Origin: Bergeyella cardium
GTDB lineage: Bacteria; Bacteroidota; Bacteroidia; Flavobacteriales; Weeksellaceae
Direction of reading: 5' to 3'
Length of the DNA stretch: 64,000 nt
Assembly (NCBI RefSeq): GCF_003614945.1
Contig: NZ_QYCZ01000001.1
Span: 266,001 to 330,000, forward strand
In this document: one piece after another, positions 8,801-17,902 of the stretch
How the letters are laid out: each line of letters opens with the position of its first letter
Numbering within the stretch: the first letter of the stretch is position 1
The notes under the pieces: model-generated
Database searches by the model: none
Seen by the model: the letters and a program-made list of their open reading frames with translations, nothing else
What the model was told of the DNA's origin: nothing
Made by a program: the position numbers and the translations under genes

Positions 8801-10261
8801 ATGAATTTACAAGACTTAATACATAAACTCCCTATTCTGGAAGGTGTAGGTGAGCTCAATAGAGATATATCAAATCTAAATTTCGATAGCCGAAAGATTC
8901 AGCCAGGTGGCTTATATATTGCGGTAAAAGGAGTGGCTACTGATGGGCATCAGTTTGTAGATAAAGCACTCGATGCAGGAGCTGTAGCAGTAGTCTGCGA
9001 AACCCTTCCAGCCGATTTAAGAGATGAGGTAGCTTACATCAAGGTGAAGAATTCTGTAAAAGCTCTTGGGGCGCTTGCTTCTAATTTCTACGGCAATCCA
9101 TCGGAGAAGATTACACTTGTCGGTATTACAGGAACTAATGGCAAAACCTCTGCTACTACTCTCTTGTCAGAGACCTTTAATCTCTTAGGTTTCAAGACAG
9201 CTCTTATCTCTACTGTGGAATATAGGATTGGGAGCAAGGTCTATCCCTCCACCCATACCACACCCGATATTATCAGTATCAATAGAATAATGGCAGAGGC
9301 GGTAGATAGCGGCTGCGAATACGCATTTATGGAAGTAAGTTCTCACGGTATCCACCAGTCTAGGACGGAAGGATTAAATTTCAAGATAGCTGGCTTTACG
9401 AATATTACTCGTGACCATTTAGATTATCATAAAACCTTTGAAGACTATCTCTATACCAAGAAATCTTTCTTTGATAACCTCTCCCCTGAGGCAGTTGCCA
9501 TTACCAATATAGATGATAAGAATGGGCTTGTAATGCTTCAAAATACAAAGGCAAAACGAAGGACATACGCTACGCGAACCCTTGCGGACTATTCCGCTCG
9601 TTGCCTTGAATACAGCTTTGAAGGGATGCTCCTTAATTTTAATGGACAAGAGTTCTGGACGGCTCTCACAGGCAAGTTTAATGTTAGCAATCTCCTCCTC
9701 GTATTTGCCGTAGCTTCTGAGCTGGGTTTCGAGCAGGTAGATATACTTCGTGCAATGTCTCAGCTACGAAGAGTAAATGGCAGGTTTGAAGTCATTACAT
9801 CTGCTACAGGTATTATTTTCATTGTGGATTATGCTCATACGCCAGACGCTCTGGAAAACATTCTCGAGAGCATTAATGAAACCCGAACTAAGAACGAACG
9901 CCTTATCTGTGTCTTCGGATGCGGGGGCAATCGCGACCACGGCAAGAGACCCCAGATGGGAAGCATCGCTACCCAGAAGGCTACACTCTCCATCCTCACT
10001 TCTGATAACCCGAGAGATGAGGAGCCCCTCCAAATCATTAAGGATATAGAGGCGGGCATTGCGCCTCAGCATTTCAGCAAGTATACTGTGATTGCCGACC
10101 GCAAGGAAGCAATTAAAATGGCGATTAAATTTGCCGAGCCTAAGGACATTATCCTCGTTGCCGGTAAGGGGCACGAGACCTACCAAGAGATCAAAGGCGT
10201 AAGGCATCATTTTGATGATAGAGAAATCATCACTGAACTCCTTCAACTAATGGGAAAGTAA
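8801..10261 (+). CDS. murE: UDP-MurNAc-tripeptide synthetase MurE (meso-diaminopimelate type)
   Basis: The 486-residue cytoplasmic ligase adds the third amino acid to UDP-MurNAc-L-Ala-D-Glu. It has the Mur-ligase ATP loop GTNGKT at 111-116. The substrate motif is DNPR at 402-405, the signature of meso-diaminopimelate-adding enzymes, so the peptidoglycan is of the Gram-negative DAP type. A 123-bp gap separates it from the PBP gene, without a clear terminator. Confidence 0.96.
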   Translation: MNLQDLIHKLPILEGVGELNRDISNLNFDSRKIQPGGLYIAVKGVATDGHQFVDKALDAGAVAVVCETLPADLRDEVAYIKVKNSVKALGALASNFYGNPSEKITLVGITGTNGKTSATTLLSETFNLLGFKTALISTVEYRIGSKVYPSTHTTPDIISINRIMAEAVDSGCEYAFMEVSSHGIHQSRTEGLNFKIAGFTNITRDHLDYHKTFEDYLYTKKSFFDNLSPEAVAITNIDDKNGLVMLQNTKAKRRTYATRTLADYSARCLEYSFEGMLLNFNGQEFWTALTGKFNVSNLLLVFAVASELGFEQVDILRAMSQLRRVNGRFEVITSATGIIFIVDYAHTPDALENILESINETRTKNERLICVFGCGGNRDHGKRPQMGSIATQKATLSILTSDNPRDEEPLQIIKDIEAGIAPQHFSKYTVIADRKEAIKMAIKFAEPKDIILVAGKGHETYQEIKGVRHHFDDREIITELLQLMGK

Positions 10262-10357
10262 ATGCTTAAACCCAATAACCCCTCATCCTACTACGCCCTT
10301 CCTATAATGCTGATCGCCATAAAAGAAAAAGGAGATTGTGCAAGACGGCCTCCTACC

Positions 10358-10394
10358 GACTCTCCTCTTCCAGATGCTGGATGGAAGGGGAGTC
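10358..10394. repeat. Imperfect inverted repeat between murE and the next gene
   Basis: The bases GACTCTCC at the left pair with GGGGAGTC at the right (one G-T wobble), with an inner stem CCAG-ATG-CTGG. It lacks a T run, so it is not a typical intrinsic terminator. The surrounding 178-bp gap (10262-10439) is GC-richer than nearby spacers and holds no ORF. Confidence 0.5.
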
Positions 10395-10439
10395 TGCTTT
10401 TAGAAAGAATAGCACTAGATTCCTAATTCTCTGTACCCT

Positions 10440-11030
10440 ATGGATGATAAAAAGATACATTCTGGCCAAAAGCTTATCCTCAACGGAAGCTCCCTGTTCT
10501 ATCTAAAAAAGCTACTGAGACACCTTGCTAAGAGTTTTGGCTTGTTTTTTATCTGGGTTATCCTAATGTATCAACTCTATAGGTTTTCTATTTTTTTTAT
10601 ATGGTACTTTTCTGCATTTCTCGAAGGTCTTATTTTCCTCACCCTTCACCTGCCTTTTATTATTTACCTTATTTCCTCATTAAAAAAGATACTTGGCGAG
10701 CGCCAGCCGAGAAGTCTCTCTCTTAATGAGCGAGGAATAATGAGCTCTGAATATGGTCTCATTCCTTGGGAGGAAGTTGTAAAAATCTCCGAGCTACCTT
10801 CCTTTTTCGGAGATAATGATAGGCTTATCGTAGAGGTAAAAAGCCCTAATATCTATATTGATAGGCAGAGAGATAAGTCAAGAGTTCTAAAAATGTGGCA
10901 GTATCTCTCTAATTATAATACACCCATCGTATTCCTTGTCCAAAATCAAGGTGTAAGCCTTGAATCTCTTGAAAATCTAATGCAGGATAAATTGAAAGAA
11001 TATCACTCTTCCCTGATGAATACCCAATAA
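10440..11030 (+). CDS. Two-TM membrane protein of unknown function inserted in the dcw cluster
   Basis: The 196-residue product has a basic N-terminus, two adjacent membrane segments (about residues 33-55 and 57-78) and a cytoplasmic domain of about 110 residues with NERGIMSSEYGLIPWEEVVK. This layout, with a strand pattern like bacterial PH-like domains, resembles STM3941-type membrane proteins, but the similarity is by general look only. It lies between murE and mraY, where related genomes normally have no gene, with loose flanking spacers (178 and 346 bp), suggesting a later insertion. No role in wall synthesis can be inferred. Confidence 0.7.
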   Translation: MDDKKIHSGQKLILNGSSLFYLKKLLRHLAKSFGLFFIWVILMYQLYRFSIFFIWYFSAFLEGLIFLTLHLPFIIYLISSLKKILGERQPRSLSLNERGIMSSEYGLIPWEEVVKISELPSFFGDNDRLIVEVKSPNIYIDRQRDKSRVLKMWQYLSNYNTPIVFLVQNQGVSLESLENLMQDKLKEYHSSLMNTQ

Positions 11031-11376
11031 AGGTATATTATTTGCGTTCCGCCCAAATACAGTTGGTTAATGCTTTGTATTGCCAGATTGTTAAACTAAA
11101 TTCAAATATGCTTGGAATAGGAAAGTCTATCTTATTATGTATTAGGATTTAAAAGTGTATGTATCAAATTATCAATTAAAAAATGTGATGTGGATGAGGA
11201 AAAATATCCCTAAGGTGAAAGGAGAAATTAAAATTCTAATAAACTACGCGAAAAACTTTATTCTCGTCGCTATATGTCTTATTTTTGTAGCCACGGGCTG
11301 AGAAAGTCTTATGGGAAGCCTAAAAAATCAAGAATATAAAAGAATAAGCGACAATTAGAATAAGACAATACGCATT
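11031..11376. other. 346-bp intergenic region before mraY
   Basis: No ORF, strong hairpin or RNA gene was recognised here. The only signal is a -7 promoter box at 11280-11287. The length is unusual inside a cluster whose other junctions are mostly 10-130 bp, and it may be a by-product of the insertion of the preceding gene. Confidence 0.6.
11280..11287 (+). promoter_or_regulatory. -7 promoter box upstream of mraY
   Basis: TATTTTTG matches the TAnnTTTG consensus about 90 bp before the mraY ATG. It could provide separate transcription of mraY-ftsZ. No -33 TTG at standard spacing was seen. Confidence 0.45.
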
Positions 11377-12618
11377 ATGTTATATTATTTATATGAATAC
11401 CTCACCGCAAATGGCGTGTATATACCAGGGCTTAATCTGTTTCGGTATATTTCTTTTCGTGCGGGCATGGCGGTACTGATGTCTCTATTTATAGGGCTGG
11501 TGTATGGGAAGAAAATCATCGTATATCTCAGGAGAAAACAGATGGGAGAGCTGGTGAGAGACTTGGGGCTCGATGGACAGAAGCAGAAAGAAGGTACGCC
11601 TACTATGGGAGGGCTTATCATTATTGTCTCTGCGCTTATCCCTGTCTTGCTTTTTACTAAATTCTTAAATATTTACATCCTGCTCTTAATCATCTCCGTT
11701 CTATGGATGGGGATTATTGGTTTTATAGATGACTATCTGAAAAAGGTAAAAAAGAATAAAGATGGGCTAAGTGGGAAATTTAAAATCGTAGGTCAGGTAG
11801 GTCTTGGGCTTATTGTTGGGGTAGTGATGTATTGTAGCCCAGAGGTTTTGGTAAAAAGACAATACACCGATGCAGCTCAATATCCAAATAAGGCAGTAGA
11901 GCAGAAGTTTGCCCCACCTGAAAAAGCAGTGGTTTCTACTGTGCCTTTTGTGAAGAACAATGAATTTGATTATAGCAAGATTCTTTTTTGGATGAGCGAT
12001 GAGGATGCAGAGACATACTCTTGGGCGGTCTTTATCCCCATTGTGATTTTTATTGTAACCGCAGTGTCTAACGGTGCCAACATTACGGATGGAATTGATG
12101 GGCTTGCGGCAGGGACCAGCGCCATCATTCTCCTTGCTTTGGCATTCTTTGCTTACCTTTCGGGGAATATCATTTTTGCCGATTATCTCAATATAATGTT
12201 CCTGCCCAATATGGGAGAGACTACCATCTTCGCCATTGCAATGGTGGGCGCTGTTATTGGCTTTTTCTGGTACAATACCTATCCTGCGCAGGTCTTTATG
12301 GGAGATACGGGGAGCCTTATGCTCGGAGGAGTTATCGCGGTTCTTGCCATTATCCTCCGGAAAGAGCTGCTTATCCCCGTGCTTTGTGGGATTTTCCTTG
12401 TAGAGAACCTCTCGGTAGTACTTCAAGTGCTTGTATTCAAATACAGGAAAAAGAAATACGGTCTGGAATATGCTCAGAACAATAGGCTTTTCAAGATGTC
12501 TCCCCTTCATCATCATTATCAGAAGGAGGGCTATCACGAAAGTAAAATCGTGAATAGAATGATTATTATAGGAATTCTATTGGCTATTATATGTTTGATA
12601 ACTTTGAAGATTAGATAG
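11377..12618 (+). CDS. mraY: Phospho-MurNAc-pentapeptide transferase MraY
   Basis: The 413-residue integral membrane enzyme transfers phospho-MurNAc-pentapeptide to undecaprenyl phosphate, forming lipid I. It has about ten membrane segments and the family motifs [37 protein letters not shown] and [12 protein letters not shown] longer loop around residues 160-210 compared with E. coli MraY (360 residues) is typical of Bacteroidota. Confidence 0.97.
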   Translation: MLYYLYEYLTANGVYIPGLNLFRYISFRAGMAVLMSLFIGLVYGKKIIVYLRRKQMGELVRDLGLDGQKQKEGTPTMGGLIIIVSALIPVLLFTKFLNIYILLLIISVLWMGIIGFIDDYLKKVKKNKDGLSGKFKIVGQVGLGLIVGVVMYCSPEVLVKRQYTDAAQYPNKAVEQKFAPPEKAVVSTVPFVKNNEFDYSKILFWMSDEDAETYSWAVFIPIVIFIVTAVSNGANITDGIDGLAAGTSAIILLALAFFAYLSGNIIFADYLNIMFLPNMGETTIFAIAMVGAVIGFFWYNTYPAQVFMGDTGSLMLGGVIAVLAIILRKELLIPVLCGIFLVENLSVVLQVLVFKYRKKKYGLEYAQNNRLFKMSPLHHHYQKEGYHESKIVNRMIIIGILLAIICLITLKIR

Positions 12619-12644
12619 GAGGAGAGGTATAAAACTTAAAAACA

Positions 12645-13976
12645 ATGAAAGTAGTAATATTAGGTGGAGGAGAGAGTGGCTTTGGGGCAGCATATCTCGC
12701 AAAGAAAAAGGGATTTGAAGTCTTCCTTTCAGATAAAGGGATGATTCGTGAGGAATATAAAAATCGCCTTACGGAGCATAATATACCCTTTGAGGAAGGT
12801 TGCCATACAGAGGAGCGAGTTCTCTCGGCAGACTGGGTAATAAAATCACCAGGGATTCCTAAAAAATCAGAAATCGTTCAGAAAGTAAAACAGAAAGGGA
12901 TTCGTTTGTCATCAGAGATAGAATTTGCCTCAGCATTTACGGAGGCTAAAATTATTGCGATTACAGGGAGTAATGGGAAGACGACGACTACCTCGCTTAT
13001 CTATCATATCCTTAAAAATGCAGGGCTCAATGCAGGGCTCGGTGGGAATATTGGGACGAGCTTTGCAAAACAAGTAGCTGATGAGAATTATGATTACTTC
13101 GTCCTTGAAGTAAGTTCCTTCCAGCTTGATGATGTTCAGAACTTCAGTCCGTATATTTCCTTGCTTCTCAATCTATCTCCCGATCATCTTGATCAATATA
13201 ACTATCAGTACGAAGAATATGCTTTGGCAAAGTTTAAAATTGCCCAAAACCAAGAGCCAAAAGACTTTTTTATCTATAATCAAGATGATGAAATGAGTAC
13301 TCGTCTCTTAAAAGATTTACCTCTTCGTGCTCATAAGATTCCATTTTCCCTAAAAGAAAATCTTGATGAAGGAGCTTCTCTCCGAGATGGCCGATTAGAA
13401 ATATCACTTGCCTCTCCTTTCTCGATAGAGGTAAAAGAGCTGAGCCTTGTAGGGATGCACAATGTGGCAAACAGCCTCGCGGCTTCATTAGTTGCTAAAC
13501 TCTTAAATATAAGTAATGAGAGCCTTAGGGAATCTCTGATGAGCTTCCAGCCTGTTGAGCACAGATTGGAGTTTGTTGCAGAAATCGATGGGGTAGATTA
13601 TATAAACGACAGCAAAGCTACCAATGTAAATGCGGCATATTATGCATTAGAAAGTATGACCCGCCCTACCATTTGGATTGTTGGCGGTACCGATAAGGGA
13701 AATGACTATACAGAAGTACAAGATTTGGTGAAAGAAAAAGTAAAAGCCATCGTTTGTATGGGAGTAGATAACTCAAAGATTATAGATTTCTTTAAAGATA
13801 AAGTAGAACGAATTTACAGTACGGCAAGTATCTCAGAATGTGTGGAAACTTGTAAATCCCTCGCCCAATCTGGTGATACCGTACTCCTATCTCCCTGCTG
13901 TGCCAGCTATGATCTCTTCAAAAGCTATGAAGACCGAGGGAAGCAATTTAAAGATGAAATATTAAAAGCCAAATAA
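12645..13976 (+). CDS. murD: UDP-MurNAc-L-alanine:D-glutamate ligase MurD
   Basis: The 443-residue cytoplasmic ligase adds D-glutamate to UDP-MurNAc-L-Ala. It has an N-terminal Rossmann-like segment (VVILGGGESGFGAAYLAKKK), the ATP loop ITGSNGKTTTT near residue 107, the central NLSPDHLDQY, and the C-terminal DSKATNVNA plus LLSPCCASYDLFKSYEDRG. It starts 26 bp after mraY and is followed by ftsW after 12 bp. Confidence 0.97.
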   Translation: MKVVILGGGESGFGAAYLAKKKGFEVFLSDKGMIREEYKNRLTEHNIPFEEGCHTEERVLSADWVIKSPGIPKKSEIVQKVKQKGIRLSSEIEFASAFTEAKIIAITGSNGKTTTTSLIYHILKNAGLNAGLGGNIGTSFAKQVADENYDYFVLEVSSFQLDDVQNFSPYISLLLNLSPDHLDQYNYQYEEYALAKFKIAQNQEPKDFFIYNQDDEMSTRLLKDLPLRAHKIPFSLKENLDEGASLRDGRLEISLASPFSIEVKELSLVGMHNVANSLAASLVAKLLNISNESLRESLMSFQPVEHRLEFVAEIDGVDYINDSKATNVNAAYYALESMTRPTIWIVGGTDKGNDYTEVQDLVKEKVKAIVCMGVDNSKIIDFFKDKVERIYSTASISECVETCKSLAQSGDTVLLSPCCASYDLFKSYEDRGKQFKDEILKAK

Positions 13977-13988
13977 GGAATACAACCA

Positions 13989-15230
13989 ATGAATGATTAC
14001 ACGCCTCTAAAAACAAAAAAAGAACTGCTAAAAGGAGATAAAATCCTTTGGGGGGTTGTTATCCTGATTTCTATACTCTCCATATTCCCTGTATATTCAG
14101 CAAGCTCAAACCTTGAGTATATCGTCAATAATGGTACTACACTTGGGCATATAGCCAAGCATATAGGCTTTATTATTTTTGGGCTTCTCACGATGAGAGT
14201 AATGTCCATTATAAAGTATCATTATATAGGAAAGCTGAGCGTTTTATTTCTCGTTGCTTCCATAGGGGCAATAGTTTGGGCTACCTTTAGTGGGCAAACC
14301 ATTGATGGAGCTTCCGCAGCCCGTTGGGTGAAAATACCCATCATTTCAATATCTTTCCAGCCTTCTACATTTGCTTACTTAATGCTTATTATCTACCTCT
14401 GCCGTTTTCTTACAAAAGACATAGGGCGAGAGCGAAAACCTTGGGAAATATGGCTGGGGGTATTTGGTACTATTATGCTTGTTTTTCTTTTAGTAGCAAA
14501 AGACAATGGCTCTACGGCACTGATGATACTCCTCGTTTCGCTTGCGGTCTTAGTCGTAGGGCAAATGAAGTGGAGCTATATCGGAGGCTTTATGGCTTCA
14601 GCTCTTGTAGCAGGGACTTTATTCATTTTAGTAGCTCTTAATACGAATTGGCTCGGGGGCTCTCGTATTCATACTTGGATGAGCCGTATAGAAACCTTTA
14701 CCTCTTCAAAAACTCAAAATAATGAGGTAGAAGATGAAGCGATGAAGACAAAAACCTACCAAGTAGATCAAGCAAAAGCAGCAATCGTTCACGGTGGGCT
14801 TGCGGGTATGGGGCCAGGCAAAAGTGCCCTGAAACAAATGCTCCCACAATCGGCATCAGACTTTATATTCGCTATTATTGTTGAGGAGTACGGCCTCTTG
14901 GGGGCTATTTTTCTTATATTTCTTTACTTCATTATGCTTTTGAGAATCGTGATGATAGCAAACAAGATAGATCGCTTCTTTGGTACGCTGCTCGTCTTTT
15001 CAATCGGGATAATGATTTTCGTTCAAATTGCCGTTAATATAGCGGTTGCGGTAAATTTAATCCCAGTTACGGGTCAGCCGCTTCCACTTATAAGCTACGG
15101 GGGGTCTTCTATGCTGGTTACTTATATACAGTTGGGGCTGGTTCTCAGTGTGAGCGATCAGATTCAGGTAATGGATGAGGAAGGGCTCCGTAAGAAACAA
15201 GATATAGAAGAGATAAACGATATAGCGTAG
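13989..15230 (+). CDS. ftsW: Septal peptidoglycan polymerase FtsW
   Basis: The 413-residue protein belongs to the SEDS family, which polymerises lipid II at the septum together with the class B PBP. About ten membrane segments are visible, and the family end motif appears as PVTGQPLPLISYGGSSM. A long periplasmic loop around residues 225-270 (SRIETFTSSKTQNNEVEDEA) is larger than in E. coli. It sits between murD and murG. Confidence 0.96.
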   Translation: MNDYTPLKTKKELLKGDKILWGVVILISILSIFPVYSASSNLEYIVNNGTTLGHIAKHIGFIIFGLLTMRVMSIIKYHYIGKLSVLFLVASIGAIVWATFSGQTIDGASAARWVKIPIISISFQPSTFAYLMLIIYLCRFLTKDIGRERKPWEIWLGVFGTIMLVFLLVAKDNGSTALMILLVSLAVLVVGQMKWSYIGGFMASALVAGTLFILVALNTNWLGGSRIHTWMSRIETFTSSKTQNNEVEDEAMKTKTYQVDQAKAAIVHGGLAGMGPGKSALKQMLPQSASDFIFAIIVEEYGLLGAIFLIFLYFIMLLRIVMIANKIDRFFGTLLVFSIGIMIFVQIAVNIAVAVNLIPVTGQPLPLISYGGSSMLVTYIQLGLVLSVSDQIQVMDEEGLRKKQDIEEINDIA

Positions 15231-15257
15231 TTTAAGGATTAATAATACAAACCCAAT

Positions 15258-16352
15258 ATGAAAATACTCATCAGTGGTGGAGGTACAGGAGGGCATATAT
15301 TCCCTGCTATAGCCATAGCTCAGGAGCTCAAAAGGCGTTTCCCAGAGGCAGAATTCCTCTTCATCGGTGCAAATGGCAAAATGGAAATGGAAAAAGTCCC
15401 ACAAGCGGGCTTTAAGATAGAAGGTCTTAGTATCGCAGGCTTTGATAGAGGTAATCTCCTCAAAAATATCTCTTTGCCGTTCAAGCTGATTTCCAGTTTA
15501 TGGAAGGCGCGGAGGATTATCAAGCGTTTTAAACCAGATTTTGCGGTCGGTACGGGCGGTTTTGCTTCTGCGCCGGCTTTGTATATTGCTTCTACGCTTG
15601 GAGTGCCCATTTTCATTCAAGAGCAGAACTCTCTCCCTGGCAAGACCAATATCTTCCTCTCCAAAAGGGCTCGTGGGGTTTTCACTGCCTACCCAGATAT
15701 GCAGCATTTTTTTCCACATACTCAAGTCTATTTCCTCGGTAATCCTATCCGCGAGAATGTCCTTTCTGGTTTAGAAAGCACGGCTTCTGCAAAGGAGAAA
15801 TTGGGGTTAGATAAGAACAAGCTCACAATACTTTCGGTAGGAGGGTCTTTGGGGTCTCGCACGCTGAATAATGCTTGGGAAAAACTTATCCCTCAAATCA
15901 ACGAGCAGGGAATCCAATTGATTTGGCAGACGGGCAAAACCGATTACCAGCACATCATTTCACAAAATCTGGCGACTGAAAACATACAAGTGCGTGAGTT
16001 TATCTCAGATATGGCGCTTGCATATTCCGCTGCGGATGTCATTGTCTCTCGAGCGGGGGCTATTGCCATCTCAGAGCTTGCCATAGCGGGCAAGCCTATC
16101 TTGCTGGTACCTTTTCCGTTTGCCGCAGAGGATCATCAGACCAAGAATGCAATGGCTCTTGTGGAAAAAAATGCCGCCCGAATGGTAAAAGATTCTCAAA
16201 TGGAGGCTGTATTTTGGCAAACTTTATCCGAAATTTGCAACAATCAAAGCCTAAGGGAGCAGATGTCTCGCAATCTCTCCCTCTTTGCAAAGCCAAAAGC
16301 CACACAGGAGATTGTAGCGCAGCTACTGGAGGCCTTATCCCTCCGCCCGTAG
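15258..16352 (+). CDS. murG: Lipid II synthase MurG (GlcNAc transferase)
   Basis: The 364-residue GT-B glycosyltransferase adds GlcNAc to lipid I at the inner face of the membrane. Visible motifs are the N-terminal GGGTGGHIFPAIAIA, GTGGFASAPALYIA, SVGGSLGSRTLN and the donor-binding SRAGAIAISELAIAGKP followed by LVPFPFAAEDHQTKNA. The stop codon lies inside the first unit of a 21-bp tandem array that fills the spacer to murC. Confidence 0.97.
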   Translation: MKILISGGGTGGHIFPAIAIAQELKRRFPEAEFLFIGANGKMEMEKVPQAGFKIEGLSIAGFDRGNLLKNISLPFKLISSLWKARRIIKRFKPDFAVGTGGFASAPALYIASTLGVPIFIQEQNSLPGKTNIFLSKRARGVFTAYPDMQHFFPHTQVYFLGNPIRENVLSGLESTASAKEKLGLDKNKLTILSVGGSLGSRTLNNAWEKLIPQINEQGIQLIWQTGKTDYQHIISQNLATENIQVREFISDMALAYSAADVIVSRAGAIAISELAIAGKPILLVPFPFAAEDHQTKNAMALVEKNAARMVKDSQMEAVFWQTLSEICNNQSLREQMSRNLSLFAKPKATQEIVAQLLEALSLRP

Positions 16353-16492
16353 CACAAAAGGCACCTCCCGCAACGCAAAAGGTACCTTCCGCAACACAAA
16401 AGGTACCTTCCGTAGCACGAAGGAAGCTAAATGCAACGCGTAGCAAGCGAAATGTAATGCGTAGCAAGCAAAATGCAACGCAAAGAAAACAA
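16346..16492. repeat. Seven contiguous degenerate 21-bp tandem units between murG and murC
   Basis: Units start at 16346, 16367, 16388, 16409, 16430, 16451 and 16472, each exactly 21 bp. The first four follow the pattern YCCGYARCRCRAAGG-rich, for example TCCGCAACACAAAAGGTACC; the last three begin AATGYAAYGC, for example AATGCAACGCGTAGCAAGCG. Because 21 is a multiple of three, short ORFs stay open on both strands across the array, but these look like by-products. The murG stop codon is within unit 1. No terminator was recognised. Confidence 0.9.
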
Positions 16493-16519
16493 CAGTATTA
16501 AATACTATATATAAAAGGA

Positions 16520-17878
16520 ATGCAAAACATAAATACATATCAGAATTTTTATTTCGTGGGCATTGGGGGTATAGGGATGTCTGCCCTTGCCAGATATTTT
16601 CAGTCACTTGGTAAAAGGGTTTCTGGCTATGATAAAACTCCAACTAAGCTCACCGATGCACTCGTATCAGAGGGGGTGAGCATCTCCTTCCAAGATGAGG
16701 TAAGTGCAGACATAAAAGCCCTCCATCCAGAGGATACTCTGGTGATCTACACCCCTGCCATAAAGAAATTAAAGATTTTAGAACACTTTGAGCAGCAAAA
16801 TTTCACCATCGTTAAGCGTGCCAAAGCACTCGGCATCGTTACCAAGCATACCGAGTGCCTCGCCATAGCAGGTACGCACGGCAAGACGACGACATCCACC
16901 CTCGTTGCACATCTATCCAATGTCGCAGGGCTGCCGTTCTCCTGCTTCCTCGGAGGGATTTCCGAAAATTTTAAATCCAACTTCCTCTATAAAGGTAGCG
17001 AAATCTCCATCGTAGAAGCCGATGAGTACGATAGGAGCTTCCTCAACCTCTCCCCAGATTGGGCGATTATTACTTCGATAGATGCAGACCACCTTGACAT
17101 CTACGGAGATAAAAATCATATAGAAGACAGCTTCCGAGACTTTGCCGCTTTGGTCAAGGACGAGAAAAAGCTCTTCGTACGAAAAGGAGCAGACATCAAA
17201 GCCCCACATTTGACCTATGCCGTTAATGAGAAAGCAGATTTCTACTCCGATAACCTCAGAGTAGAAGGCGAGAAAACCCTCTTCACCTTTCATTCTAATG
17301 AAGATAAGGTAGAATTCTCTTGGGAAATCCCCGGCATCCATAATGTGGAGAATGCCACCGCTGCCATCGCCCTCCTCCATTCTTTGGGCGCCACCTACGA
17401 GCAGCTCCAGAGCGGTATCTCTTCCTTTAAAGGCATCAAAAGGCGATATACTAAGCACAAACTCGCCAATGGAAAGATTTATATTGATGATTATGCCCAT
17501 CACCCCACCGAGCTCAGCGCCGTGATTAGCTCCGTAAGGGCTTTCTCACCCGATAAGAAGCTCCTCATCGTCTTTCAGCCTCACCTCTTTAGCCGAACGA
17601 GAGACTTCGCCGATGGCTTCGCTGAGGTTCTCGCCAAAGGAGATGATTTACTCCTTCTAGACATCTATCCCGCCAGAGAATTGCAGGAGGACTTCGAGGG
17701 AATCACCTCCCGATGGCTCCTCGATAAAATCAACACCGAGAATAAAGAGGTATGTACCCTCAATCAAGCCCTCAGTAAGATAAAACAAAGAGACTTTGAT
17801 GTGCTCCTCACCGTAGGCGCAGGAAATATAGACACCCTCTACGACCCTATTATCAAATGGGGCGGAGGTATAGACTAA
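16520..17878 (+). CDS. murC: UDP-MurNAc:L-alanine ligase MurC
   Basis: The 452-residue cytoplasmic ligase attaches the first amino acid, L-alanine, to UDP-MurNAc. It has the nucleotide-substrate motif FVGIGGIGMSALA, the ATP loop AGTHGKTTTSTL near residue 117, the central EADEYDRSFL and SIDADHLDIYG, and the C-terminal DDYAHHPTE plus FQPHLFSRT. The first ATG lies 27 bp after the end of the 21-bp array. Confidence 0.97.
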   Translation: MQNINTYQNFYFVGIGGIGMSALARYFQSLGKRVSGYDKTPTKLTDALVSEGVSISFQDEVSADIKALHPEDTLVIYTPAIKKLKILEHFEQQNFTIVKRAKALGIVTKHTECLAIAGTHGKTTTSTLVAHLSNVAGLPFSCFLGGISENFKSNFLYKGSEISIVEADEYDRSFLNLSPDWAIITSIDADHLDIYGDKNHIEDSFRDFAALVKDEKKLFVRKGADIKAPHLTYAVNEKADFYSDNLRVEGEKTLFTFHSNEDKVEFSWEIPGIHNVENATAAIALLHSLGATYEQLQSGISSFKGIKRRYTKHKLANGKIYIDDYAHHPTELSAVISSVRAFSPDKKLLIVFQPHLFSRTRDFADGFAEVLAKGDDLLLLDIYPARELQEDFEGITSRWLLDKINTENKEVCTLNQALSKIKQRDFDVLLTVGAGNIDTLYDPIIKWGGGID

Positions 17879-17902
17879 AACATAAGCAAACCACGATATA
17901 TA

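Noticed and set aside
10358-10394. Intrinsic terminator after murE
   Set aside because: The hairpin is imperfect and lacks a T run on either strand, so it is listed only as an inverted repeat.
16214-16501. 95-codon plus-strand frame over the murG end and the 21-bp array
   Set aside because: The first part is in a shifted frame of murG and the rest is only 21-bp repeats, which keep any frame open. No family likeness and no start signal.
16335-16643. 102-codon minus-strand frame with repeated FACYALH and FVLRKVP segments
   Set aside because: It reads the 21-bp array backwards and the start of murC; the peptide repeats come from the DNA repeats. No promoter was seen.
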